Shown here: positions 26,907 to 35,080 of the stretch, in pieces | How the letters are laid out: every line of letters starts with the position of its first letter | Numbering within the stretch: position 1 is the stretch's first letter | Assembly: GCF_025725645.1 (NCBI RefSeq) | Contig: NZ_CP107007.1 | Location: 2,976,001 to 3,040,000, forward strand | Source: Halomonas sp. GD1P12 | Lineage (GTDB): Bacteria > Pseudomonadota > Gammaproteobacteria > Pseudomonadales > Halomonadaceae | Direction: 5' to 3' | DNA length: 64,000 nt | The notes under the pieces: model-generated | Databases searched by the model: none | What the model saw: the letters and a program-made list of their open reading frames with translations, nothing else | Told to the model about the DNA's origin: nothing | Position numbers and translations under genes: made by a program

Positions 26907-29026
26907 TTCACTTACTGGCTGCTCGCCCCTTTCGCTGTTACCCATGTACCTCAAGGCCCATGGCATGGGTATGCGTAACGCTGTCCGCCTTCATTTTGCC
27001 CAACGTGGCCGCCGCCGATGGCCTGGCCGGCCAATTGGGCCATGGTCAAAGCGATTTCGGCGGTGTGGGCATCATGCAAACGCCCACCGCGCGCATGAAC
27101 CCGCTGGGTGAAATGTCGGTGAGCGCTAGCCGCACCGCCCCCTATCGACGCTATAACGTGTTTCTTCAACCCACTCGCTGGTTCGAAGGCGGTTTTCGCT
27201 ACGTCTCCGTCGAGAATCGGCCAGGCCCGCTGTATGACCGCAACCTGGATAAGGGTTTCGATGCCAAACTGAGACTATTGGAAGAAACCCGCTACTGGCC
27301 ACAGCTGGCCGTGGGCGCACGCGATATAGGCGGTACCACGCTGTTTGGCGCCGAATATGTGGTCGCCAGTAAACGCTGGGGGAATTTCGATTTCACCGCA
27401 GGGCTAGGCTGGGGCTACCTGGGGACCGCAAGCGATATCGATTCTCCCTTTGGATGGCTGGCGGACCGCTTCGATAACCGTTCGGCCAACAGCGGCTCAG
27501 GCGGCGGCGAGCTCAATTTCGGCCAGTACTTTGCAGGGCCCGCGGCAGTTTTCGGCGGAGTGGAGTATCAGACGCCCTGGGACCCCTTGATCCTTCAGCT
27601 CGAGTACGAAGGAAACGATTACTCCAATGAGCCCCAGGACAATGATCAGGTTCAGGATAGTCGCTTCAACGTTGGGGCGCGCTTGGCCATTAGCGATAAC
27701 GTGGAGCTGCATACCGGGTGGCAGCGCGGCAATACGGCCATGGCGGGCATCACGTTCAACCTCGATCTTAACGGGCTTGATCAGTTAAAAAACGATCCGC
27801 CGTTGCAGCCTCTGGACGCCGCGCCGCAAGCAAGCTGGGCGGCGGCCAGCCAACGACTAAACGAAAATGCCGGCATGCAGGTGGAGCGCATCTCCCGACA
27901 GGGCGATAGCCTGACCGTTACCGCCAGGCCCGGGCGCTTTCGCTCTTTGGCCCAAAGCGAGGGGCGTGCGAACCGCATCCTGAACGCCCAGGCCGATGAG
28001 GAGATCGAAACGTTCCGCTTTGACTGGGAGGAGCGGGGCGTGCCGCTGCGCGAAAGCGTTCATGACCGTGAGCAGTTCGTAGAGGCGGCGATCTCGGCCG
28101 ATCATGAGTACGCCTATCGATACGGTATTTATACCCATGCCCGATTGGAAGACGGCACCGGTGAGACCCTGCATCAGGCGCCCGCCCAACGTTTCAACTG
28201 GCAGTTGGGGCCCCGGCTCGATCAAAACTTCGGCGGCCCGGACGGTTATCTTTACCGCCTCAAAGCCCAGCTCAGCGCCGAGTATCAAACCGACCCCAAC
28301 GGCTGGTTCTCCGGCAGTATGGCCTGGACAGTGGCGGATAATCTGGGCAACTACGAATATATTGCCAACTCTCGACTGCCCAGAGTGCGTACGTTTGTAG
28401 GGGATTACCTGTCGGAGTCGCCCTTCGGTATCGAGAACCTGCAGTACACGCGCACGGCCAAGGTGAGCGATAACGTATACGCCATGGGCTATGGCGGCAT
28501 ACTGGAAATGATGTACGCCGGCGTCGGTGCCGAGTGGCTGTACCGCGAGTTTGACGCTCCCTGGGCGCTCGGCGCGGACATCAACTGGGTGCGCCAACGC
28601 GACTTCGACCAGCGATTCGACATGCGTGACTACAGCGTTTGGACAGGCCACATTAACGCCTATGTGGAAACCGGCGTGGAAGACGTGCTGGCCAAACTAA
28701 GCGTTGGCCGTTATTTGGCCGGTGATATAGGCGCCACGCTCGATCTTTCCCGCGAGTTCGACTCGGGCGTCCGAGTGGGCGCTTGGGGCACCCTGACCGA
28801 TGCCGGCGATGATTTTGGCGAGGGCAGTTTCGACAAGGGCCTCTACCTCACCATTCCACTGGACGCGTTTTTCACCTTCTCCAGCCGCAATAGCACGACG
28901 CTTAGGTGGCAACCGCTCACCCGCGATGGCGGCGCACGTTTGAGCCGCCGGTACGATCTTTACACCATCACTCAGGAGCGCGACCTGGATCGCTATTGGC
29001 AGCAATACGACACCATGTGGCAATAA
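26882..29026 (+). CDS. YjbH/GfcD family outer-membrane beta-barrel protein
   Basis: A 714-residue protein of the YjbH (GfcD, formerly DUF940) family. After a hydrophobic N-terminal signal, the mature part starts with GHGQSDFGGVGIMQTPTARM, the family hallmark. Many alternating amphipathic strands and aromatic-rich ends follow, consistent with one or two beta-barrels. It probably forms an outer-membrane port partnered with GfcC-like proteins. The start is uncertain. ATG 26882 overlaps the upstream gene, while ATG 26960 has AAGG before it and sits directly at the hydrophobic stretch but lacks basic residues. A strong terminator follows at 29120. Confidence 0.88.
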   Translation: MYSMARSLIHLLAARPFRCYPCTSRPMAWVCVTLSAFILPNVAAADGLAGQLGHGQSDFGGVGIMQTPTARMNPLGEMSVSASRTAPYRRYNVFLQPTRWFEGGFRYVSVENRPGPLYDRNLDKGFDAKLRLLEETRYWPQLAVGARDIGGTTLFGAEYVVASKRWGNFDFTAGLGWGYLGTASDIDSPFGWLADRFDNRSANSGSGGGELNFGQYFAGPAAVFGGVEYQTPWDPLILQLEYEGNDYSNEPQDNDQVQDSRFNVGARLAISDNVELHTGWQRGNTAMAGITFNLDLNGLDQLKNDPPLQPLDAAPQASWAAASQRLNENAGMQVERISRQGDSLTVTARPGRFRSLAQSEGRANRILNAQADEEIETFRFDWEERGVPLRESVHDREQFVEAAISADHEYAYRYGIYTHARLEDGTGETLHQAPAQRFNWQLGPRLDQNFGGPDGYLYRLKAQLSAEYQTDPNGWFSGSMAWTVADNLGNYEYIANSRLPRVRTFVGDYLSESPFGIENLQYTRTAKVSDNVYAMGYGGILEMMYAGVGAEWLYREFDAPWALGADINWVRQRDFDQRFDMRDYSVWTGHINAYVETGVEDVLAKLSVGRYLAGDIGATLDLSREFDSGVRVGAWGTLTDAGDDFGEGSFDKGLYLTIPLDAFFTFSSRNSTTLRWQPLTRDGGARLSRRYDLYTITQERDLDRYWQQYDTMWQ

Positions 29027-29119
29027 TCTTTCGATCAGGCAGTAAGCTGGTCGATGTGTAATGTTTGTTGCACAGCGCCGACAATATTCGTCCTTGCTTA
29101 AAGCGGAGATGAACGCATT

Positions 29120-29149
29120 AAAAAAGGGGGCCATTAGGCCCCCTTTTTT
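29120..29149. terminator. Bidirectional terminator between yjbH-like and SDR genes
   Basis: A perfect 13-bp inverted repeat, AAAAAAGGGGGCC (29120-29132) and GGCCCCCTTTTTT (29137-29149), with an ATTA loop. It has T runs on both strands and lies between two convergent genes, so it can end both transcripts. Confidence 0.92.
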
Positions 29150-29165
29150 ATTCACTAAACACGTC

Positions 29166-30224
29166 TTAAGGAATGAGACGCTCAGCCCGCAGGCGAGTAA
29201 ACAGATCGAAAAACGCGGCGCGGGTCTCGCGGAAGTGGTCGAAGCCGAAATCGCGCATCTTGGTTACGTCGTTGACGCACTCCTGCTCGCGGCCAAGGTC
29301 GGCATCGGAGTGCCACCAGGAGGCGAGCTTGTCGACATCCGGCTCGGCCAAGTCGTGCTTCTCGGCGATCTGTTGCCAGACACCGGCGCTATCTTTCATC
29401 TGCTCTTCCAGCGGTTTGGGCGCTTCGGGGCATTCGGCCACCTCCAGTTCGAAGAACTCGCCGATTTCCTGCCACATGCGGCGCCAGCGGAAGATGTCGC
29501 CGTTGACGGTGTTGAACGCCTCGTTGTGCGCGCCCGGTGTCGTGGCCGCCCACTCCATCTGGCGGGCCAGTACCAGCGCGTCGGTCAAATCGGTCAGCGC
29601 GTTCCACTGAATTTGCGAACCAGGGAAAGTGAACGGCTGGCCGGTTTTCTTGCAGATCGAGGCGTAGACGGCCAGCGTCGTGCCCATGTTCATGGCATTA
29701 CCCACCGCGTAGCCAATCACCGTGTGCGGACGGTGCACGTTCCAGCTGAACCCGTCGCGCTCGGCGGCAGCGAACAGGGTGTCTTCCAGGGCGTAGTAGA
29801 AGTTATCACCGGGCACCCGGGGCGCAGACTCGCGAAACGGCGTCTCCACCTTACCGCTGCCATAGCTCTCGAAAGAGCCCAGGTACTGCTTGGTGCCGGT
29901 GACCAGCGAGACGTGCTGAATGTTCTTGTCCTGCAAGGCGTCGAGCAGATTCTGCATCATGGCGCCGTTGGCCTTGACGTTCTCCTTTTCGCTGTCCCGC
30001 TTGATCCAGGTGCAGTAAAACACGTGGGTGATGGGCAGCTCGGCCAGCGCCTTTTCGGTCGCCTTGCGATCGAGCAGATCCGCGGTGACGGGAATGACGC
30101 CGCTTTGCTCGGTCGCACGACGCGACAGCCCGTAAACGGTCCAGCCGCTGGCGTTGAGATAGCTTGCCAGATTGCCGCCGGTAATGCCGGTAGCGCCTAC
30201 CACGAGCGCGTTGCCTTTACGCAT
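29166..30224 (-). CDS. SDR family oxidoreductase, PRISE (5-beta-reductase/iridoid synthase-like)
   Basis: A 352-residue extended short-chain dehydrogenase. The N-terminal NALVVGATGITGGNLASYL is the NAD(P) site. The motifs FYCTWIKRDSEKENVKANGAMMQNLL, VTGTKQYLGSFES and WNVHRPHTVIGYA match the PRISE group (progesterone 5-beta-reductase/iridoid synthase-like enzymes), which reduce activated enones. Bacterial members are common and poorly characterised. The start has a perfect AAGGAG. It is transcribed divergently from the LysR gene, which is the likely regulator. The physiological substrate is unknown. Confidence 0.86.
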   Translation of the reverse strand: MRKGNALVVGATGITGGNLASYLNASGWTVYGLSRRATEQSGVIPVTADLLDRKATEKALAELPITHVFYCTWIKRDSEKENVKANGAMMQNLLDALQDKNIQHVSLVTGTKQYLGSFESYGSGKVETPFRESAPRVPGDNFYYALEDTLFAAAERDGFSWNVHRPHTVIGYAVGNAMNMGTTLAVYASICKKTGQPFTFPGSQIQWNALTDLTDALVLARQMEWAATTPGAHNEAFNTVNGDIFRWRRMWQEIGEFFELEVAECPEAPKPLEEQMKDSAGVWQQIAEKHDLAEPDVDKLASWWHSDADLGREQECVNDVTKMRDFGFDHFRETRAAFFDLFTRLRAERLIP

Positions 30225-30350
30225 GATGACTCCTTCGATGAACGTGACTGCCCGCTTTTCTCAAGGCCTTGTGACCTTTTCACGGCGAGCGATGACGTTC
30301 ATTCTGGTAAGAGACGTCAGTTGCTACAATTGGAAAAACCGCAAATCTTT

Positions 30351-30367
30351 ATTGCATCAGGTGCAAT
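30351..30367. promoter_or_regulatory. LysR-type operator candidate
   Basis: A perfect dyad ATTGCA-N5-TGCAAT containing a T-N11-A core, the usual LysR-type binding shape. It lies immediately before the lysR start codon at 30371 and within the 146-base divergent promoter region, as expected for an autorepressing regulator. Confidence 0.55.
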
Positions 30368-30370
30368 ACG

Positions 30371-31318
30371 ATGGATCTCAACGCTCTACGTGTATTCGAA
30401 CGTGTTGCTGCGACCGGCAGCTTCACGGTAACCGCGCACCATTTTCACCGGGCGGTTTCGTCCATTTCTCGTCAGATCACGGCGCTTGAGGAGTCGCTGG
30501 GCCAGCAGCTTCTTTACCGTCACACGCGCGCGGTGACCCTGACCGAGGCCGGCGAGCGCTATTACCGGGATATTCGTGAGATTCTCAACCAGCTCGACCT
30601 GGCGACCGAAGCGCTTCAGGCGTCGGGCAGCGAGCCGTCGGGGCTTTTGCGTATCAACGCGCCGGTATCCTTCGGTCAGCGCCAGATCGTACCCATCCTC
30701 CACCGTTTTCAGCGTCGCTACCCCGCTATCAAGGCGGAGCTGGTACTGACCGACCAGCTCACCGACCCGGTCAAAGAGAGTATCGATATCACCTTTCGGG
30801 TCGGCGAGCTTTCGGACACCACGCTGGTGGCAAGGCGCCTGGCGCCCATGAACTACGTGGTGGCGGCCTCCCCTGCCTACCTTGAGCGTTACGGAACGCC
30901 GCAGACCCCGGAGGCGCTTTGCCAGCACGACTGCCTGCTCTACCAGGGCGAAATGGGACGCCAGCGCTGGTACTTTGACCAGCCAGGCGCCAGGAGCCCC
31001 CTAACCTGCAAGGTAGAAGGCTCGCTTTACAGCAACAGCGCCGAGAGTCTGCTGCAGGCGGCATTGATGGGCCAGGGGCTGGTGATGTTTCCCACTTGGC
31101 TAATTGCCGACGAGCTCGCCCGCCAGGCGCTGATTCCCGTACTCAAATCCTGGCGTGGCGAAGTGGCCCCCGCCCGGCGCTACATTCACGTCCTGTACGG
31201 CCAGCGACGCCTGACCGCGCCCAAGGTCAGTGCCTTTCTGGAGCACCTGTTCGAAGAACTGGGCGACGTACCGCCCTGGGATCGCTGGCAGGAGCGAATA
31301 GCGAAAGAAACATCGTAA
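30371..31318 (+). CDS. LysR family transcriptional regulator
   Basis: A 315-residue LysR-type regulator. The N-terminal winged helix-turn-helix is clear (LNALRVFERVAATGSFTVTA, then SSISRQITALEESLGQQLLY and TRAVTLTEAGERYY). Residues 90-300 form the periplasmic-binding-protein-like co-inducer domain (FRVGELSDTTLVARRLAP, GMGQGLVMFPTWL-type region). It belongs to the CrgA/DsdC-like subgroup, many of which control a divergent oxidoreductase. The divergent SDR gene is the obvious target. The inducer is unknown. Confidence 0.93.
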   Translation: MDLNALRVFERVAATGSFTVTAHHFHRAVSSISRQITALEESLGQQLLYRHTRAVTLTEAGERYYRDIREILNQLDLATEALQASGSEPSGLLRINAPVSFGQRQIVPILHRFQRRYPAIKAELVLTDQLTDPVKESIDITFRVGELSDTTLVARRLAPMNYVVAASPAYLERYGTPQTPEALCQHDCLLYQGEMGRQRWYFDQPGARSPLTCKVEGSLYSNSAESLLQAALMGQGLVMFPTWLIADELARQALIPVLKSWRGEVAPARRYIHVLYGQRRLTAPKVSAFLEHLFEELGDVPPWDRWQERIAKETS

Positions 31319-31348
31319 TACCTTTACCCATCAAGACGTCACCATGAA

Positions 31349-31374
31349 AAAAGAGAGGCTGGCGCCTCTCTTTT
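31349..31374. terminator. Bidirectional terminator between lysR and dctM
   Basis: A perfect 11-bp stem, AAAAGAGAGGC (31349-31359) and GCCTCTCTTTT (31364-31374), with a TGGC loop. It lies between convergent genes and has T or A tails on both sides. Confidence 0.9.
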
Positions 31375-31388
31375 GGATTTCGCTTCGC

Positions 31389-32702
31389 TCACAGCATTCG
31401 TGGCAACCAGGTGGCCAGGCTCGGGAAGATGACCAGCAGCGCGACCAGCAGCATCGAGCAGAGAATATAGGGAATGGCGGCGGAGTAGATTTCCCGCATG
31501 GTGGTTCCCGGCGGTGCGACCCCCTTCATGACGAAGAGCAAAAGCCCCAGCGGCGGCGTGGAGAAGCTGATTTCCAGCGCTAGCAGCACGACCACGCCAA
31601 ACCAGATCAAATCGAACCCGAGCGCCTGGGCCAGCGGGAAGAAGATCGGCACGGTCAGCATCATGATCGAAATCTGCTCCATGAAGGTGCCGAGCACCAG
31701 GAGCACGGCGAACATGGCCATCAGCATCAAAATGGGCGATAGATCGAAGCTGGTGGCCCACTGAATCAGTCCGCCGGAGGCACCGGAGAAGCCCAGGAGC
31801 TGGCTGAAGGTCGCCGAGCCGAACACGATCAGATACGCCATCAGCGTGACCTTGAGTGCCCCAATCACCGACTGAGTGAACGCCGCCCAGGTCATGCAGC
31901 GAAAGATAAAGCCCAGAATGATGACCCCGAGCGCACCGAAGGCCGCCGCCTCCGAGGGCGTAGCGAAACCGATCAGCATGAGCGCCACGATGATCACCAT
32001 CACGCTGAGCATGGGCAGAATGTCGGTCACGATGAGTTTTAGCTTGGCACCTAGCGGTACCGGCTCGAGCTCGTAGGCCGGTGCCGCCTCCGGGTCGCGC
32101 CGGGTCTGGATGAAGATGGTCGCCATGTAAAAGCCGGCCAGCGTCAGCCCCGGCAAAATGCCAGCGACCAGCAGCGCGCCGATGTCGATCTTGGCAAGCG
32201 TTGCCAAAAGCACCGCCAGCGCCGAGGGCGGAATGATGATCGCAAGGCCTCCGGTCCCCAGAATGGGGCCGATCGCCATCTTCTTCTTGTAGCCCCGGCG
32301 CTCCATTTCCGGCACCAAAAGCGAGCCCATCAGCGCTGTCGACCCCATGGAGGAGCCGCTGAGCGTGGAAAAGGCGGTACCACCCACCACGGTGACGTAG
32401 GAGAGCCGACCGGGCACCTTGCCCATTAGCCGGTCCACGGCGTTGAACATCTTCATACCGAGCCCGGTACGAAAGAACAGCTCGCCCATCAAGAGAAACA
32501 GCGGAATCGGTACGAGGTTAAAGCTCGAAAGTGCCCCGAAACCGTTGTTGAGCATCTGTACGATGCCCGCCTGCCCCCCCATGAAATGCCAGGCCCCGAT
32601 GACGTTGGCGGCTAAAAACGCCAGCGCGATGGGCGTGCCTACCGCCATGAAGAAAAGAATCAGCGAGAGTAGAAACGCCAGCGCAAAATACCATTCCATC
32701 AT
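31389..32702 (-). CDS. dctM: TRAP transporter large permease (DctM)
   Basis: A 437-residue large membrane subunit of a tripartite ATP-independent periplasmic transporter, with 11-12 hydrophobic segments. The family motifs GSSMGSTALMGSLLVPEMERRGY and GPILGTGGLAIIIPPS are clear. The frame is open to 32813, but ATG 32702 overlaps the dctQ stop as ATGA and gives the usual N terminus (MMEWYFALAFLLSLILFFMA begins here), so I use it. It carries substrate across the inner membrane with a sodium gradient. It is the last gene of the leuC-leuD-dctP-dctQ-dctM order. Confidence 0.95.
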   Translation of the reverse strand: MMEWYFALAFLLSLILFFMAVGTPIALAFLAANVIGAWHFMGGQAGIVQMLNNGFGALSSFNLVPIPLFLLMGELFFRTGLGMKMFNAVDRLMGKVPGRLSYVTVVGGTAFSTLSGSSMGSTALMGSLLVPEMERRGYKKKMAIGPILGTGGLAIIIPPSALAVLLATLAKIDIGALLVAGILPGLTLAGFYMATIFIQTRRDPEAAPAYELEPVPLGAKLKLIVTDILPMLSVMVIIVALMLIGFATPSEAAAFGALGVIILGFIFRCMTWAAFTQSVIGALKVTLMAYLIVFGSATFSQLLGFSGASGGLIQWATSFDLSPILMLMAMFAVLLVLGTFMEQISIMMLTVPIFFPLAQALGFDLIWFGVVVLLALEISFSTPPLGLLLFVMKGVAPPGTTMREIYSAAIPYILCSMLLVALLVIFPSLATWLPRML

Positions 32703-33205
32703 TCCTTGATCCCCGCTTCGCCGCTGTGAAGAATCTCCGGGCCGATGACGAAGCGGCCAAACTCGACCGCCATCAGGGTAAAGCTGACCGGAAAGACGAT
32801 GGTGAGTATCCACTTGGGTACGAAAAACGCGCGCACGTCATAGTCGCTGCGTTCGATATTGAGCAAAAATAGATCAAGCCCCTTCCAAGCGAGCACCCCA
32901 CTCACCAGCACGCAGACCAGCGCAACCGCTCGGCTGAGAATATTGAGCACGGGCAGCGGCAGTACCGATGTGAGCAGCTCGATATGCACGTGCCCTTTCT
33001 GACGCACAAGCCAGGGCGCGCCCAAAAGCGTCAGGTAGAACATGGCGTACTCGGTGGAAAGAAAGAACCACGCCGAGGGCTGTAACCCCAGGTTACGAAT
33101 CACGACCGACAGCACCACCGCCACCATCAGCCATACCAGCATGATGGCGGCAAGCAGTGCCATGCCGTTGAGCAGCAGCAAATAGCCGCGTTGTGCATAG
33201 CGCAT
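32699..33205 (-). CDS. dctQ: TRAP transporter small permease (DctQ)
   Basis: A 168-residue small membrane subunit with four hydrophobic segments. The family regions WFFLSTEYAMFYLTLLGAPWLVRQKGHVHIELL and VFPVSFTLMAVEFGRF are visible in part. It forms the transmembrane unit with DctM. The two genes overlap by four bases, and dctP lies 82 bases upstream across a hairpin. Confidence 0.93.
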   Translation of the reverse strand: MRYAQRGYLLLLNGMALLAAIMLVWLMVAVVLSVVIRNLGLQPSAWFFLSTEYAMFYLTLLGAPWLVRQKGHVHIELLTSVLPLPVLNILSRAVALVCVLVSGVLAWKGLDLFLLNIERSDYDVRAFFVPKWILTIVFPVSFTLMAVEFGRFVIGPEILHSGEAGIKE

Positions 33206-33237
33206 AGAAACCCCGAAGCAGTTGGCGTCCTGCAGAA

Positions 33238-33265
33238 AGACGCCGGGGCAAGAGCCGGCGTCTTG
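33238..33265 (-). terminator. Hairpin between dctP and dctQ
   Basis: Arms AAGACGCCGG (33238-33247) and CCGGCGTCTT (33256-33265) are perfectly complementary, with an eight-base loop, and lie in the only gap of the TRAP gene set. A short U-containing tail follows on the minus strand. Such hairpins commonly raise the amount of binding-protein message over permease message. Confidence 0.6.
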
Positions 33266-33287
33266 AGTACGGTAAGAGCCGGCGACG

Positions 33288-34286
33288 TTATAGATCGTTG
33301 AACTTCTCGATCAGCTCATCGTAATGCTCAAGGCCCATCGGGTGACGTTCCATCTGGCCTTTCATGCGCGCCCAGGTCGCTTCGCGGGCGGCATCGGCGT
33401 AACGCTGGGCCGCCTCGCCTTCCAACGTGACGACGTTCATCCCGTCCTCTTCGAGCTCGGCCTGCTGCTCGACGGCACGCTCGGCCAACTGCTCGGCGCT
33501 GTCACGCTCGTGCTCGATCGCCACTTCCTGAAGAATCTGCTGAGACTCGGGGCTTAGCTGATTCCACTTGTTCAGATTGACGATCACACCCATGTCGGTA
33601 GAGAAAAATGCCGGGTCGATCCGGTAGTTCAGGAATTTGTCCCAGTTGAGATCTTTAAGGCCGATCTGCGTCCAGCCCGTGGCGTTCACGACGCTGCGCT
33701 CGAGCGCTGAATAGACATCGGTGGTGGGCAGGCTGATCGGCTGCGCGCCGAGATAATCCTGGAAGAAGGCGTCATACACGGGGTTGCTGCGAAGCCGAAG
33801 CCCCGAAATATCCAGGTCACCGTTTTCATCGAGGCCCGGCTCGTCGATGGTGTAGAGGTTGTAGCTCACGCCGCTGTCGAACCAGCCCAGATAGTAGGTG
33901 CCCATCTTCTCCTGATGGATCTCATTGAGCAGATCGATTCCGCCGTTTTCGCGGGCGTAAATGGCGTTGGTATTCGAGGCAACCATGGCATCGCGCTCGG
34001 GCACGGTACCGGCGTAGAAACTCGCCGCGGTATAGGCCATGTCCACCACGCCGTTGCGCACCGCCTCCGGCTGCTCGGAGAGACCAATGACCTCGGGGCC
34101 GCCTCGTACATTGATCTGCACGACCCCTTCGCCGCGCTCGTTCACTTTATCGACGAACTCCAGAAAGCTCTGGGTGTAGATCAACGATGGCGGGAAGGCG
34201 TGAACGGCGTTGATTTGATCGACGGCGAAGGCCGGAACGGAGGCGAGCGCGGTCATTATGGCGAGCGTCAAGGGGGCTTTTTTCAT
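33288..34286 (-). CDS. dctP: TRAP transporter solute-binding protein (DctP)
   Basis: A 332-residue periplasmic binding protein with a signal peptide (MKKAPLTLAIMTALASVPAFA). It is a DctP-family protein. The conserved arginine region for carboxylate binding is in SGLRLRSNPVYDAFF, followed by LGAQPISLPTTDVYSALERSVVNATGW, which is the usual substrate-binding loop. An organic acid ligand is therefore likely. The start has AGGAG upstream. The acidic mature protein fits a halophilic or halotolerant host. It is encoded directly after leuD-like on the same strand, which ties the transported acid to the hydratase. Confidence 0.93.
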   Translation of the reverse strand: MKKAPLTLAIMTALASVPAFAVDQINAVHAFPPSLIYTQSFLEFVDKVNERGEGVVQINVRGGPEVIGLSEQPEAVRNGVVDMAYTAASFYAGTVPERDAMVASNTNAIYARENGGIDLLNEIHQEKMGTYYLGWFDSGVSYNLYTIDEPGLDENGDLDISGLRLRSNPVYDAFFQDYLGAQPISLPTTDVYSALERSVVNATGWTQIGLKDLNWDKFLNYRIDPAFFSTDMGVIVNLNKWNQLSPESQQILQEVAIEHERDSAEQLAERAVEQQAELEEDGMNVVTLEGEAAQRYADAAREATWARMKGQMERHPMGLEHYDELIEKFNDL

Positions 34287-34444
34287 GGGGAGTCTCCTGT
34301 AGATATTATCATTGGTACGACTGTCGATTGCCGGTACGTTTGTTTATTGGAATGGCTGTTAGCGTACATGCCGGTACTGAATAATCGTGGGGGCTTGGCG
34401 CTTTCCCGATCAGGGTGAGTCGCAAAGCGCCCTTGTAATCACCG

Positions 34445-35080
34445 CTACCCTTTACCGATTAAAGGCGCGCCCCCCGGGTAGGGCTGCGCCCAGGGAAATC
34501 GCTTGGCGTAGGTGGCGGCGAATGTGTCGATATCGCCTTCATGTTGACGGGTCATGTCGATATCGTCCCAGCCGTTGAGCAGCTTGGTGCGCCAGACCGG
34601 GTTGATCGTAAAGGCCACCTCGAGCTCGCCAACGCGAATGCGCTGCTCGAGTAGGTCCACGTCGACCGGCGCCGCCTCGCCAAGCGCCTTGAGCAGACGC
34701 TCGGCGTCTTCCTCGTTGACCACCGCGGGCAGCAGGCCGTTATTGACCGCGTTGGAAGCGAAGATATCGCCGAAACTCGGCGCGATCACGCAGCGAAAAC
34801 CGCCGTCGACCAGCGCATAGACCGCCGCCTCCCGCGAGGACCCCGCCCCGAAGTTGCGCCGGCTCACCAGCACTTCGGCCTCGTCGGCGCTGGGCTGGTT
34901 GAGGGGATAGTCTGGTGAAGGCGCGCCGTGGGCGTCGCGGCGCACGTCGAACAGAAGAAACTGACCGTAGCCGACGCTGCGCGGCTCTTTCATGAAACGC
35001 GCGGGAATCAGTTGGTCGGTGTCCACGTTGGCGTGGGGCAAGCTGATGCCCAGCGTGGTTAAAATCTCGATGGGTTTCAT
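34445..35080 (-). CDS. leuD: LeuD-like small subunit of aconitase-family hydro-lyase
   Basis: A 211-residue swivel-domain subunit related to 3-isopropylmalate dehydratase small subunits. It keeps NVDTDQLIPARFM and the phosphate/carboxylate-binding GSSRE. However, the usual NFGCGSSREHA reads NFGAGSSREAA here, so the Cys and the His after Glu are missing. The start overlaps leuC-like by four bases. No leuA or leuB is nearby, and the next genes are a TRAP transporter. I suspect a catabolic hydratase for a substituted maleate/malate rather than leucine synthesis. The leuD name is the family label only. Confidence 0.8.
   Translation of the reverse strand: MKPIEILTTLGISLPHANVDTDQLIPARFMKEPRSVGYGQFLLFDVRRDAHGAPSPDYPLNQPSADEAEVLVSRRNFGAGSSREAAVYALVDGGFRCVIAPSFGDIFASNAVNNGLLPAVVNEEDAERLLKALGEAAPVDVDLLEQRIRVGELEVAFTINPVWRTKLLNGWDDIDMTRQHEGDIDTFAATYAKRFPWAQPYPGGAPLIGKG

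Noticed and set aside
29061..30431. A 456-codon plus-strand frame
   Set aside because: It runs antisense across the SDR gene and through the terminator and promoter regions; no family features.
34397..34431. Inverted repeat GGCGCTTT/AAAGCGCC between leuD-like and dctP
   Set aside because: Only eight base pairs with a 19-base loop and no T run; too weak to call a terminator or operator.
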